A DNA stretch of 64,000 nucleotides, taken from contig NZ_MUKP01000026.1 of NCBI RefSeq assembly GCF_002081715.1, forward strand, positions 24,120-88,119. The letters are read 5' to 3'. This document shows positions 1-6,893 of the stretch, piece by piece (the stretch's first letter is position 1; each line of letters begins with the position of its first letter). Source of the DNA: Nocardia donostiensis (GTDB taxonomy: Bacteria > Actinomycetota > Actinomycetes > Mycobacteriales > Mycobacteriaceae). A model generated the notes under the pieces. The model did no database searches, was not told where the DNA came from, and saw nothing but the letters and a program-made list of their open reading frames with translations. Position numbers and translations under genes: made by a program.

Positions 1-722
1 GCCTCGCAGTCGTCACGGTCCATGCCGAGGACGGCCATCGAATAACCGCGCGGGGACACCTTCTCGACCAGACGCGCCCGATGAGTGACGGCGAGCACGG
101 CGTCGCGCAACGTCATCACCCCGGCGATCGCACCCGCGGCCAGCTCGCCCTGGCTGTGCCCGATGGTCGCGGCCGGAGCTACCCCGGCAGCCTGCCACAT
201 GGTGGCCAGGCCGTACATGTGGAACATCAGCGCGGGCTGAACCTCCCACACCGTGTCCTCGAATCGGCCTTCCTCACCGAGCAGATAGTGCAGCGGCTGC
301 GAATGCCCGTATCGGTCCAGGTGAATTGCGGCGCAATCGTCCACGCCGCGCCGATAGTGTTCCGACAGTTCGTAGAACAGCTTGCCCATACCAGGCCGTT
401 GGCTGCCCTGACCTGGGAAGACGAACCCGATGCGCCGCGCTGTCGCCGGGGTGTCGACTGCTACGACCGACCGGTGCTCGGCCCCGGATGCGACGGCCCG
501 CAGCGCCTCCAGTAGTTCGTCGCGGCCGCGCACCATCGCCAGGGCGCGCTGCCTGCGCGCGACCCGGGTACGGAACAGCATGTCCGTCACGTGATCCGGG
601 GAAACCGACGGGCGCTCTTCCAGATAGCCGAGGATCGACGAGGCCTCGGCGCGTAAACCGTCGGCGGTGTCGGAGGACAGCAGGACCGGGATGGTGCCGT
701 CCGGGAGCCGGTAACTAGGCAT
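1..722 (-). CDS. nbtC: Siderophore polyketide synthase, acyltransferase domain (N-terminal part, cut by window edge)
   Basis: Translated from the ATG at 720-722 this gives an open frame running off the left edge. It starts with a linker and then enters a malonyl/acyl-CoA:ACP acyltransferase domain. The FPGQGSQRPGMG motif lies at about residue 100 and the GHSQGE nucleophile motif at about residue 195. Acyltransferases of this kind load the extender unit on an ACP. An AT-first PKS directly downstream of a stand-alone ketosynthase is the arrangement of mycobactin MbtC/MbtD and of the nocobactin PKS pair, so a role in building the siderophore acyl chain is inferred. The start overlaps the stop of the ketosynthase gene by 8 bases, suggesting coupling. 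The KR and ACP domains expected later lie outside the window. The symbol follows the N. farcinica nocobactin scheme as I recall it. Confidence 0.85.
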   Translation of the reverse strand, partial: MPSYRLPDGTIPVLLSSDTADGLRAEASSILGYLEERPSVSPDHVTDMLFRTRVARRQRALAMVRGRDELLEALRAVASGAEHRSVVAVDTPATARRIGFVFPGQGSQRPGMGKLFYELSEHYRRGVDDCAAIHLDRYGHSQPLHYLLGEEGRFEDTVWEVQPALMFHMYGLATMWQAAGVAPAATIGHSQGELAAGAIAGVMTLRDAVLAVTHRARLVEKVSPRGYSMAVLGMDRDDCE

Positions 723-2046
723 TGATTCGCTCCTGTGTGGTGGCGTCGTCGGTAACCGGCATGCCGATAACAGCGTGCGCGTTGGTACCCGCGACCCCGA
801 ATGAGGACACCGCCGCATAGCGGACGCCGTCGACCGGTTCCCACTGCTCGTATTTGCTCGCCAACCGCAGTCCGGTGGCCGACCAGTCGAGTTCGGCGGT
901 CGGGTTGTCCGCCCACAGGCTGGGAGCGATATGACCGTGCTCGCCGCACAGCAGCACTTTGATCAGGCCGAGCACGCCCGAGGCGGCCTGAGCGTGCCCG
1001 ACATTCGATTTGACCGACCCCAGCTTCGGATTCGCTCCGGGGGCCGAACCGTAGGTGCGTGCCAAGGCGGTGAGTTCGAGCGGGTCACCGACCGGCGTGC
1101 CGGTGCCGTGGCCCTCGATCAACCCCACCAACTCCGGCGCGATACCGGCCGCGTCGAGCGTGGCACGGATCAGCCGCTCCTGCGCGTCGGCGCTGGGCAC
1201 CGCGATCGGGGCGCCCTTGCCGTTGTGATTGACCCGGGAACCGAGCAGCCTGCCGTACACGTAATGGCCGTGGGCGCGCGCCCGCGATTCGCGTTCGAGC
1301 ACCAGCACGCCCGCACCCTCACCCCACAACGTGCCCGAGGCGTCAGCGGCATAGGAACGGCAGTGGCCGTCGGCGGCCAGCGCGCTGTTCTTGGAGAATT
1401 CGAAGAAGGCGCCCGGAGTGCCCATCACGCAGACCGCACCGGCCAGCGCCCACTCGCATTCGCCGCTGCGAATCGCCGCGGCAGCCTGGTGCACGGCGGT
1501 GAGCGACGATGCGCAGGCGGTGTCCACGCTGACCGAAGGGCCGATCAGGCCGAGCCCGTGCGAGATACGTCCGGCCACCGCACCGAGTGCGGTACCGGTG
1601 ACCCGGTAGCCGCTGTAATCGTTGACACCGGCTGCCCGCGGACCGTATTCGGTTATCGAAACACCCATCCAGCAGCCCGCGGGTTCCCCATCGAGCGCGC
1701 CAGGATTCAGCCCCGCGTTTTCCAGCGCCCGCCACGCGACGCGCAACGCCACCCGCTGCTGCGGGTCCATCGCGACAGCCTCCCGCGGGGTGATCCCGAA
1801 GAACAGCGGATCGAATTCCGTTGCACCGGCGAGGAAACCACCGGCGTCGGGAACATCAGACCAGCCCTCTTCGGCGCCGAGCGAAAACAGCTGCCGCAGC
1901 GGCCAACCGCGGTCGCGGGGAAAAGGTCCTATCAGTTCTTGCGATCCGGCGAGCGCCGACCAGAATTCGGTCAGGGTTTCGATACCGCCGGGGGCTTCGA
2001 TACCGATGCCGACGACGACAATCGGATCATCCGCAGTGGATGTCAT
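715..2046 (-). CDS. nbtB: Stand-alone beta-ketoacyl synthase of siderophore biosynthesis (MbtC/NbtB-like)
   Basis: About 443 residues, the length of a single ketosynthase domain with no other domain attached. Visible motifs are VDTACASSL with the catalytic Cys, EGHGTGTPVGDP with the first catalytic His, and SVKSNVGHAQAASG with the second. It would carry out decarboxylative condensation for the siderophore polyketide unit, acting in trans with the AT-bearing PKS next door. The ATG at 2044-2046 is preferred because an AAGGA lies about 9 bases upstream; an in-frame ATG three codons earlier (2055) sits directly on that ribosome site. It lies 27 bases downstream of the thioesterase gene in the same direction, and the unit is preceded by iron boxes, so IdeR repression is likely. 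Confidence 0.9.
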   Translation of the reverse strand: MTSTADDPIVVVGIGIEAPGGIETLTEFWSALAGSQELIGPFPRDRGWPLRQLFSLGAEEGWSDVPDAGGFLAGATEFDPLFFGITPREAVAMDPQQRVALRVAWRALENAGLNPGALDGEPAGCWMGVSITEYGPRAAGVNDYSGYRVTGTALGAVAGRISHGLGLIGPSVSVDTACASSLTAVHQAAAAIRSGECEWALAGAVCVMGTPGAFFEFSKNSALAADGHCRSYAADASGTLWGEGAGVLVLERESRARAHGHYVYGRLLGSRVNHNGKGAPIAVPSADAQERLIRATLDAAGIAPELVGLIEGHGTGTPVGDPLELTALARTYGSAPGANPKLGSVKSNVGHAQAASGVLGLIKVLLCGEHGHIAPSLWADNPTAELDWSATGLRLASKYEQWEPVDGVRYAAVSSFGVAGTNAHAVIGMPVTDDATTQERINA

Positions 2047-2073
2047 GTTCTCCATTCCTTCGCCGGTCAGCCG

Positions 2074-2829
2074 TCAGCCGACGGGCTTCGGCTGGGGCAC
2101 CAGCAATTCGGCGATGCCGTCGATATGGTCGTTGAGGTAGAAGTGGCCGCCGGAGAAAACGGTCACCTCGACACCGGAGTTCGCATGCGCGTCCCAGGCA
2201 TACAGATCGCGCGGTGCGACGAACGGATCGTCATCGCCGCCGAGCACCAGGATCGAGGCGTCGACCCGGACATCGGGCGGGCACGAATAGGCGTCGAAGG
2301 CGCGGTAATCAGCCTTCATCACCGGCAGCGCCATCTTCAGCACCTCACGGCTGGACATGACGTCGGTGCCGGTGCCGTTGAGGGCGGCCATATGCTCCAG
2401 CAGTTCCTCGTCTTCGGTCGGATGGCCGGGAAGTTCGGCGATACGCACCGGCGCGGCAGCCGAGGAGACGGCGAGCAGCCGGACCGGGATACCGGCCGCC
2501 TCGGCGAGTCGGGTGAATTCGAAAGCGATGATCGACCCCATGCTGTGCCCGAAAACGGTAATCGGCTGATCGCGGTTCAGTGGGGAATCGGCGAACGCCT
2601 CGAACGCTCCCGCGGCGATGTCCGGAAGTGTTTCCGCGGCCGCTTCCCTGACCCGGTCCTGCCGGCCCGGGTATTGGAAAACGTTGGCGTCGAATGCCTG
2701 GGACAACTGCTTTGCGAAGACGCGGTATGCCGAAGCGCCCGCACCCGCGTGCGGGAAAATCAGCAGCGGTGGAGATCCAGCGGAACGCGGAGCTTGAAAT
2801 TGCCTGATCCAACCGAGTTCCCTGGGCAT
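2074..2829 (-). CDS. nbtA: Type II thioesterase of siderophore biosynthesis
   Basis: A 251-residue alpha/beta hydrolase of the GrsT/TesA type, which removes mis-loaded or stalled acyl groups from carrier proteins of NRPS/PKS lines. It has the early PHAGAGAS oxyanion stretch, the nucleophile motif GHSMGS near residue 94, an Asp in the LGGDDDP loop and a late catalytic His in GGHFYLNDH. AGGAGAGG lies just upstream of the ATG. It is the first gene of a leftward unit with the ketosynthase and AT-PKS, and its upstream region holds IdeR-type boxes. This fits the thioesterase that opens the nocobactin cluster; the symbol is given on that basis from memory. Confidence 0.85.
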   Translation of the reverse strand: MPRELGWIRQFQAPRSAGSPPLLIFPHAGAGASAYRVFAKQLSQAFDANVFQYPGRQDRVREAAAETLPDIAAGAFEAFADSPLNRDQPITVFGHSMGSIIAFEFTRLAEAAGIPVRLLAVSSAAAPVRIAELPGHPTEDEELLEHMAALNGTGTDVMSSREVLKMALPVMKADYRAFDAYSCPPDVRVDASILVLGGDDDPFVAPRDLYAWDAHANSGVEVTVFSGGHFYLNDHIDGIAELLVPQPKPVG

Positions 2830-2978
2830 CTACCTCTCCTACCCGCAGCCGACTGTCGCGGCCTGCTTGTCCTTCTTCGCCGCCGCGGTCCGCCATTCAC
2901 AAACATGTTGTGCGGCCGTGGAAGTCGCGGTTCCGGCATTTCCGGGACACAACTCGTCACCACACGCCCGGGTCGGAC

Positions 2979-3017
2979 TACGGTAAGCCTAAGCGAGCTT
3001 AGTATAGGCTAACCTTG
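2979..3017 (-). promoter_or_regulatory. Two overlapping IdeR-type iron boxes upstream of the thioesterase-ketosynthase-PKS unit
   Basis: Compared by eye with the 19-base IdeR/DtxR consensus palindrome. The stretch 2999-3017 matches about 15 of 19 positions around a central TAGGCTAACCT core. The stretch 2979-2997 matches about 13 of 19 on the other strand. They lie 150-190 bases upstream of the thioesterase start. Known biology of the family: IdeR with Fe(II) represses siderophore genes at such boxes. Binding here is inferred. Confidence 0.75.
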
Positions 3018-3070
3018 GCGATATGGAAGATCGGCATCGGTGATCAACACAACCGAGCAAGCAGTTCAAC

Positions 3071-3089
3071 TTTGCCTAGGCTTACCTTA
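3071..3089 (+). promoter_or_regulatory. IdeR-type iron box upstream of the MTB12-like gene
   Basis: About 14 of 19 positions fit the IdeR consensus, with the core CTAGGCTTACC. It sits 58 bases upstream of the ATG of the secreted MTB12-like gene and faces it. It is separate from the pair of boxes at 2979-3017 and points to independent iron control of the rightward gene. Confidence 0.65.
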
Positions 3090-3146
3090 CTATCAGCGTG
3101 CGGTATGCACCGATAGGGCATACCGGCAGCAAACGATGGGAAGACG

Positions 3147-3629
3147 ATGATCACCACGAACAACCCCCTACGCCGCATCGCCGCCGCGGCTTTCGCACTC
3201 GCCGCCGCGGCCACGGTCGGCTTCGGCACCGTCGCCACCGCCGCCCCCGCCCTCGCCGCCCCGGTGAGCGCCCCGATGCGCACCCAACTCGCCCCCGCCG
3301 ACCTGGACGCAAAACTGCGGCTCGTGGTCAACACCGGCGCCGACCGCGGCGCACGCGCCGCAGAACTCGAAGCGGGCGAAGCCGGGCTGCCGCTGGCCGA
3401 CCAGATCGCAGGCGCGATGGCCGCCGCCCCGCCCAGCTTCCGCTGGTCGGTCCTCGGCCCGGTCACGGTGAACGGCGACATCCTCAACGCCCAGTTGCAG
3501 ACCGCGGTCGACGGCTACGACCCGTTCTACTTCAACCTCACCTGGAAACAGATCGACGGCACCTGGAAGCTCACCCGCGAGGCCCAGTGCACCCTCGCCA
3601 GCGTTGCCTTCCTCCCCTGCAGCGTCTGA
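3147..3629 (+). CDS. Secreted MTB12-like low-molecular-weight antigen family protein
   Basis: 160 residues. The N-terminus is a clear Sec signal peptide: NPLRR, then an Ala-rich hydrophobic run, with cleavage expected near ALAA at residues 35-38. The mature part, with a Leu/Asn-rich start, the NTGADRGARAAELE segment and a late FYFNLTWKQIDGTWKL stretch, resembles the conserved domain of mycobacterial MTB12/CFP2-like antigens as I know the family. The biochemical role of that family is not established. Two Cys near the C-terminus could form a disulfide. The gene is divergent from the siderophore unit, has its own iron box and ends at a strong hairpin, so it is probably monocistronic and iron-regulated. 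Confidence 0.8.
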   Translation: MITTNNPLRRIAAAAFALAAAATVGFGTVATAAPALAAPVSAPMRTQLAPADLDAKLRLVVNTGADRGARAAELEAGEAGLPLADQIAGAMAAAPPSFRWSVLGPVTVNGDILNAQLQTAVDGYDPFYFNLTWKQIDGTWKLTREAQCTLASVAFLPCSV

Positions 3630-3650
3630 TCCCTCCGGCGAAACACGAAC

Positions 3651-3679
3651 GGCCCCTGGAATCCAAGATTCCAGGGGCC
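3651..3679. terminator. Bidirectional hairpin terminator between convergent genes
   Basis: A perfect 13-base inverted repeat (GGCCCCTGGAATC and its complement) with a 3-base loop. It lies 21 bases after the stop of the MTB12-like gene and 18 bases beyond the stop of the convergent minus-strand gene ending at 3698. No long T run follows on either side, as is usual in high-GC actinobacteria. Confidence 0.85.
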
Positions 3680-3697
3680 CGCTGCTGGTTGCGGCGG

Positions 3698-3982
3698 CTA
3701 CATGCCGAGCGCTTGGGCGTGCCAGTCCACTGCCGCGTCACGATCACCGGCCGGTACAGCGCGGGTCGCGCGCACCGGGGGCGACACCCAGCGCAGTGAC
3801 CGCCACCCAGTAACCGGTCGCAGCACCCACGCACCCCATTCCCGATGCATCACGTACCCGCCGCCAGTGTCACGTGGGTCGCGGCGGTATCGGCGCACCG
3901 CGTCGGCGAAACTACGCCGGATCCAGAACCACAGTCGGCGTGGACCGGTCCGTTCGGCGTAACGTCCTTCGGTCAAAGGCAT
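3698..3982 (-). CDS. Small basic hypothetical protein, last gene of the small-gene unit
   Basis: 94 residues, very rich in Arg and Trp. I recognise no family. The start is supported by GGAGG about 8 bases upstream of the ATG. It follows the secreted protein gene (ending at 3996) after 13 bases, so it is likely co-transcribed. No signal peptide or membrane segment is evident. The reading frame ends 18 bases before the shared hairpin at 3651-3679, which supports it being a real last gene. Confidence 0.55.
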   Translation of the reverse strand: MPLTEGRYAERTGPRRLWFWIRRSFADAVRRYRRDPRDTGGGYVMHREWGAWVLRPVTGWRSLRWVSPPVRATRAVPAGDRDAAVDWHAQALGM

Positions 3983-3995
3983 CTCTCGGACCTCC

Positions 3996-4424
3996 TCAGC
4001 GGGTGCATTCGTCGGCGGATACGAACCGCTCCATGCTGGAGTCGGTGAAGTCGAACGGCCTGCCCTGGAGGCTACCGGTCACGTGGGCTGTTACGCGCCA
4101 AGGACCGGACCCGCACACGACCCGTACCGCGTAGGTGTGGCGGGGGCTGGGGATAGTGGCGTCGGAGGTCGACTCGATCGCCACCCAGGCACGTCCTTCC
4201 CGCCGCTCCAGACTGAGAGTGAGGACGTGATGCTCGGGCGGTATGTCGCATTTCGCCCAGGCGTTGCCGAGGATCGACCCGACACCGACGCTGGGTTTGA
4301 TCGGCATGAACCCGAGATCGCACGATTTCGCCGCGCTCGTATGCGCGAGTGCGGCGTCGACAGGGGCGGCAGCGAGCACACTGAAGGCGGTAGCGCCGAG
4401 CAGTGCGCACAGGAACCGGACCAT
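3996..4424 (-). CDS. Secreted hypothetical protein
   Basis: 142 residues with a typical signal peptide (MVRF followed by a hydrophobic Leu/Ala run, with likely cleavage after VDA near residue 24). The mature part contains three Cys (AKSCDLG, AKCDIPP, VVCGSG) plus a C-terminal Cys, so two disulfides are possible. The alternating hydrophobic pattern of the second half suggests a small beta-rich fold. GAGGAAG stands 8 bases before the ATG. I do not recognise the family. It belongs to the chain of small minus-strand genes from 5830 to 3698. Confidence 0.65.
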   Translation of the reverse strand: MVRFLCALLGATAFSVLAAAPVDAALAHTSAAKSCDLGFMPIKPSVGVGSILGNAWAKCDIPPEHHVLTLSLERREGRAWVAIESTSDATIPSPRHTYAVRVVCGSGPWRVTAHVTGSLQGRPFDFTDSSMERFVSADECTR

Positions 4425-4510
4425 AATGTTTCTTCCTCATTCCATACTTGCCCGGCTGAGTGCCGGTCAGCGTCGAGCCCGCCCCAGGGTTCGACGCTGG
4501 GGCGGGTCTT

Positions 4511-4924
4511 CTATCCATTCCGGCGGACGCCAGGAAGCTGAGGGAGCCAGCCAGGGGAGTCGTCCACCCAGATAGCGGGTATCGGCAAGGCGTTGTCTTC
4601 GACGACGCATTTCCACAGCAGCTCATACGAGAGCCCGTAACAGCGCCGCATCTGCGCGGCGTCCCAATACACCTGCGGTTCGGGCCGTTCCACCGGCCGC
4701 ACCGACACCGACCATTCCTTGACACATCCGGGAGCCCAGCCGCAGCGCTTTTGCTCGCCGAGCAACACATCGGGAGCGGGCACCCAGACAGGACCGTCGA
4801 CCCGCCAACGCGACAGCGACAACGAGTCGACCCCAGCAACCGTGGCGAACGCGCTGAGACCGAGGTACCTGGGTGCTGCGCTCAGACGGTCGACGGTGAC
4901 GCGCAGTCCGGCGCGGTCCCTCAC
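4511..4924 (-). CDS. AlpA/MerR-like helix-turn-helix protein
   Basis: 137 residues. After an N-terminal strand there is a segment (about residues 20-65) of the form YLGLSAFATVAGVD...LSRWRV...WVPAPDVLLGE followed by GWAPGCVKEW. This is the layout of small winged-helix DNA-binding proteins of the AlpA/excisionase type: helix, recognition helix, a wing with PxPD, and a closing Trp. The second half is unassigned. The GTG start overlaps the stop of the 44-residue gene upstream in a GTGA, so translation is coupled. A regulator or excision factor of this island is inferred. Confidence 0.6.
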   Translation of the reverse strand: MRDRAGLRVTVDRLSAAPRYLGLSAFATVAGVDSLSLSRWRVDGPVWVPAPDVLLGEQKRCGWAPGCVKEWSVSVRPVERPEPQVYWDAAQMRRCYGLSYELLWKCVVEDNALPIPAIWVDDSPGWLPQLPGVRRNG

Positions 4925-5055
4925 TCCTCGACCTCGCCATCGATATAGCGGGGTCCGTCGTCGGGATCGAGAGGGTGACCGTCGGTACCAACGGCATACC
5001 AGCTGCCGTCGTGATGCTGCACCATCCCTTGAAATTCAGGTTCGCGACTAGCCAT
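4921..5055 (-). CDS. Tiny hypothetical protein (44 residues)
   Basis: An open frame of 44 residues, beginning MASREPEF and ending GEVEE, acidic overall, with the phrase HHDGSWYAVGTDGHP in the middle. It is too short to place by family. Support comes from its position: its ATG shares one base with the stop of the gene before it (TGATG) and its stop overlaps the GTG of the next gene (GTGA). Such double overlap is strong evidence that it is translated as part of the coupled chain. Confidence 0.55.
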   Translation of the reverse strand: MASREPEFQGMVQHHDGSWYAVGTDGHPLDPDDGPRYIDGEVEE

Positions 5056-5228
5056 CACATCACCGTCGCCGCATACGAAAGACTGTGCAGATAACGCTCA
5101 CACCCACCATGCCCGGCATGCGCAGCAAGCAGATACCGCGCCTCCGCCAAGCTTTCCGGTAACCGGTTGTCACCGCATTTCTGCAACCACCACCGGTTGA
5201 TCTGCGCCGTTGTCGCTATCGTGTTCAT
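5055..5228 (-). CDS. Small hypothetical protein (57 residues)
   Basis: Begins MNTIATTAQINRWW and ends SYAATVM. The ATG at 5226-5228 is preferred over an upstream in-frame start at 5315 because it forms an ATGA overlap with the stop of the preceding membrane-protein gene. It is mostly helical in appearance, with Cys/His residues (KCGDN, GHGGCERYLH) that could be a small metal site, though this is only a possibility. No family is recognised. Confidence 0.5.
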   Translation of the reverse strand: MNTIATTAQINRWWLQKCGDNRLPESLAEARYLLAAHAGHGGCERYLHSLSYAATVM

Positions 5229-5482
5229 CGCACGAACCGCTCTATGCGCTGATCCGGGATGAAACGCCCCGCGAGATAGAGGGTTCGGGCAGCAGCACGC
5301 TTGCGTTCGCAGCAATCAAGAGCGCAGTCGCGGTGCCATTGCATCACCGAGTGCGCCTCGCCGAGCGACATCGGCCGACCGTCCTCGTAGTCCGCCCGCG
5401 CGTGCGGCAGGGTGTAGATAGCACCGACGACGGCGAACGTAACGCTCGCTGCGACGACGAAAAGAACCAGCAATCCGGGCAT
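5225..5482 (-). CDS. Small single-pass membrane protein
   Basis: 85 residues. Residues 3-24 form one hydrophobic helix right at the N-terminus; the remainder is charged and probably cytoplasmic or extracytoplasmic, with a Cys-rich DCALDCCERKR patch. No family is recognised. Its stop overlaps the next start (ATGA). It lies 105 bases after the 80-residue gene upstream. Confidence 0.5.
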   Translation of the reverse strand: MPGLLVLFVVAASVTFAVVGAIYTLPHARADYEDGRPMSLGEAHSVMQWHRDCALDCCERKRAAARTLYLAGRFIPDQRIERFVR

Positions 5483-5587
5483 CGTGTTGCCTCACTGGGT
5501 TGTCGGGTTGTGTTAGATGGCGGGAAAGGCCGCCGCCGCGCCGGGGGTCGGCTCAGTGGTTGTGGTTGCGGGTTCAGCACCCACGTC

Positions 5588-5830
5588 TCACCGGCTCGGG
5601 GGCTCGGCTTTCCAGCGGGCGATGATGCGGTCGATCTCTTCTTGCAACCGGTAAGCGCCCGCGTGCACGGTTTCTCGAGGTTCGGTGGCTTCGTCGAGGT
5701 GATGGAGTCCGGCGAGGATGCGCTCGTATAGGCCGCGGTCGTGGGGTTCGTGGTGCCAGAGCCGCAGGGCGGCTGCCATGGCACGGTTACCTGCGGTTCT
5801 GATGGGCAGTGGGGGTAGGGCCTCGCTCAT
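5588..5830 (-). CDS. Small hypothetical protein, first gene of the minus-strand unit
   Basis: 80 residues, predicted largely helical, with an amphipathic C-terminal helix (LQEEIDRIIARW). The ATG has a GGAGG about 6 bases upstream, the best ribosome site in the chain, as expected for a lead gene. No family is recognised. The divergent region to its right leads to the DUF6879/XRE genes. Confidence 0.5.
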   Translation of the reverse strand: MSEALPPLPIRTAGNRAMAAALRLWHHEPHDRGLYERILAGLHHLDEATEPRETVHAGAYRLQEEIDRIIARWKAEPPSR

Positions 5831-5950
5831 CGGGTGACCTCCACGGTTCGGATTGCATTTGGTGGGGACACCCGGCGCTGGCTAGTGGGACTGCCCAGAC
5901 GACCGGGTGATCACTTCCGAAAATAAGAAGGTGCGGCCATGCTGGTCTAG

Positions 5951-5970
5951 TTTTATGCTCGAAAATGCTC
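5951..5970. promoter_or_regulatory. Direct repeat in the divergent intergenic region
   Basis: ATGCTC occurs twice exactly 10 bases apart, one helical turn, each preceded by four A/T-rich or purine bases, in a locally AT-rich stretch between the two divergent small-gene units. This could be an operator for the XRE regulator downstream. Direct proof is absent and the repeat is short. Confidence 0.3.
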
Positions 5971-6064
5971 TAGGTCGATATCCTCAGTGAGAGACTGGCT
6001 TTAATGAGCGATCATGGACCTTGTTCAAGCATAGGTACGCATACAACGATTGGAGACCGGCGCC

Positions 6065-6394
6065 ATGCGGTTACAGTTCCTCGGCAAGGGAGGCACCACA
6101 GGAGGCGGATGCCCCAGCCTCTACGCCACCGACTGAAACACCTACGTCGTGCAGGGATGGAAGACCGATCAACCCGGAACTGTCGAGATTCCACACCTAC
6201 TCCTCGGGTACGCGCTGCCGGACACTTTCGTCGGCGCCCCGATGACCGACACCGGTCGCGGGACGTTCACCTTGTCAGGTATGCCGGTAACGGACGCGCA
6301 AGTGCTTGGCGGGATCGACATCTACGCGGACGAGACGTGTATTGAGGTTCCGAAAGCAGAAAGGACGTTCTACGGTGCAACTCGTGCAGGATGA
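6065..6394 (+). pseudogene. Small conserved-looking gene interrupted by an in-frame TGA
   Basis: From the ATG at 6065, with GGAG 9 bases upstream, the frame reads MRLQFLGKGG...LYATD, then TGA at 6134-6136, then continues in the same frame with NTYVVQGWKTDQPG to a TGA at 6392. Proteins of this shape (LQFLGK...LY.TD.GTYVVQGWK) are, as I recall, common beside XRE/DUF6879 genes in actinobacteria. There an Arg or Lys stands where the TGA is, so CGA to TGA is the simplest change. A GTG at 6149 could restart translation of the last 81 residues. The gene end overlaps the DUF6879 start by 20 bases. Confidence 0.6.
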
Positions 6395-6893
6395 GTCGTT
6401 CAACGACCTATTTCGCTCCTGCCAGCGGGAAGCGTTTCACTTGGAAGTGCAGGACACCTACGAGACTCCAGAAGAGTCGGAGCCGTTGCGGAAGTTCCTC
6501 AACGGTGAGCACGATGATTACGAGTGGTTCCAGCCGTGGCTCGATCACGTGCGGTACGTGACTGGCCGTGGTGTGGCCATCCGGCGTGCCCGCGTAGTGT
6601 CCGAACCCCACACCGAGTACACGCGGTTCGCGAAAGCGGTGGCCCGGTTCAACGCGAACGCGGGGGAAGACGTGAGGTATCTGCCCCGGCACATGATCAG
6701 CGTTGATGAACTGACCACAGATGATTGGTGGCTGTTCGATGATGCGCTGGTCGCGTTCACGGTGTTCGAGCCCTCCGGGCGATGGGCTGGCGGCGCAGTG
6801 TCCACAGATCCTCGGATGGTCGAGTATTGCCGTGCCGTGAAGGAACGCGTGTGGGCTCGGGCTGTGCCGTTGCGGGAGTACACCACACAGTGA
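6375..6893 (+). CDS. DUF6879 family protein
   Basis: 172 residues from the GTG at 6375. The pattern (F.DLF..C.REAFHLEVQD.Y, then WLDHVRYVTGRGVAIRRARVVSEPHTEYTRF, then RYLPRH and WWLFDD) is that of DUF6879 proteins, which in actinobacteria typically sit next to an XRE/DUF5753 regulator. Function is not established; a toxin-like or partner role has been suggested for the wider neighbourhood. The start is chosen because the frame further up lies inside the preceding gene. The stop overlaps the GTG of the regulator (GTGA), showing tight coupling. Confidence 0.75.
   Translation: MQLVQDESFNDLFRSCQREAFHLEVQDTYETPEESEPLRKFLNGEHDDYEWFQPWLDHVRYVTGRGVAIRRARVVSEPHTEYTRFAKAVARFNANAGEDVRYLPRHMISVDELTTDDWWLFDDALVAFTVFEPSGRWAGGAVSTDPRMVEYCRAVKERVWARAVPLREYTTQ

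Noticed and set aside
931..3012. 693-codon open frame on the plus strand
   Set aside because: It lies opposite the ketosynthase and thioesterase genes, which have full catalytic motifs; the plus-strand product has no recognisable domain. It is a high-GC shadow frame.
6134..6136. TGA as a selenocysteine codon
   Set aside because: No downstream stem-loop typical of bacterial SECIS elements was seen, and the family residue at this place is, as far as I recall, Arg/Lys, not Cys.
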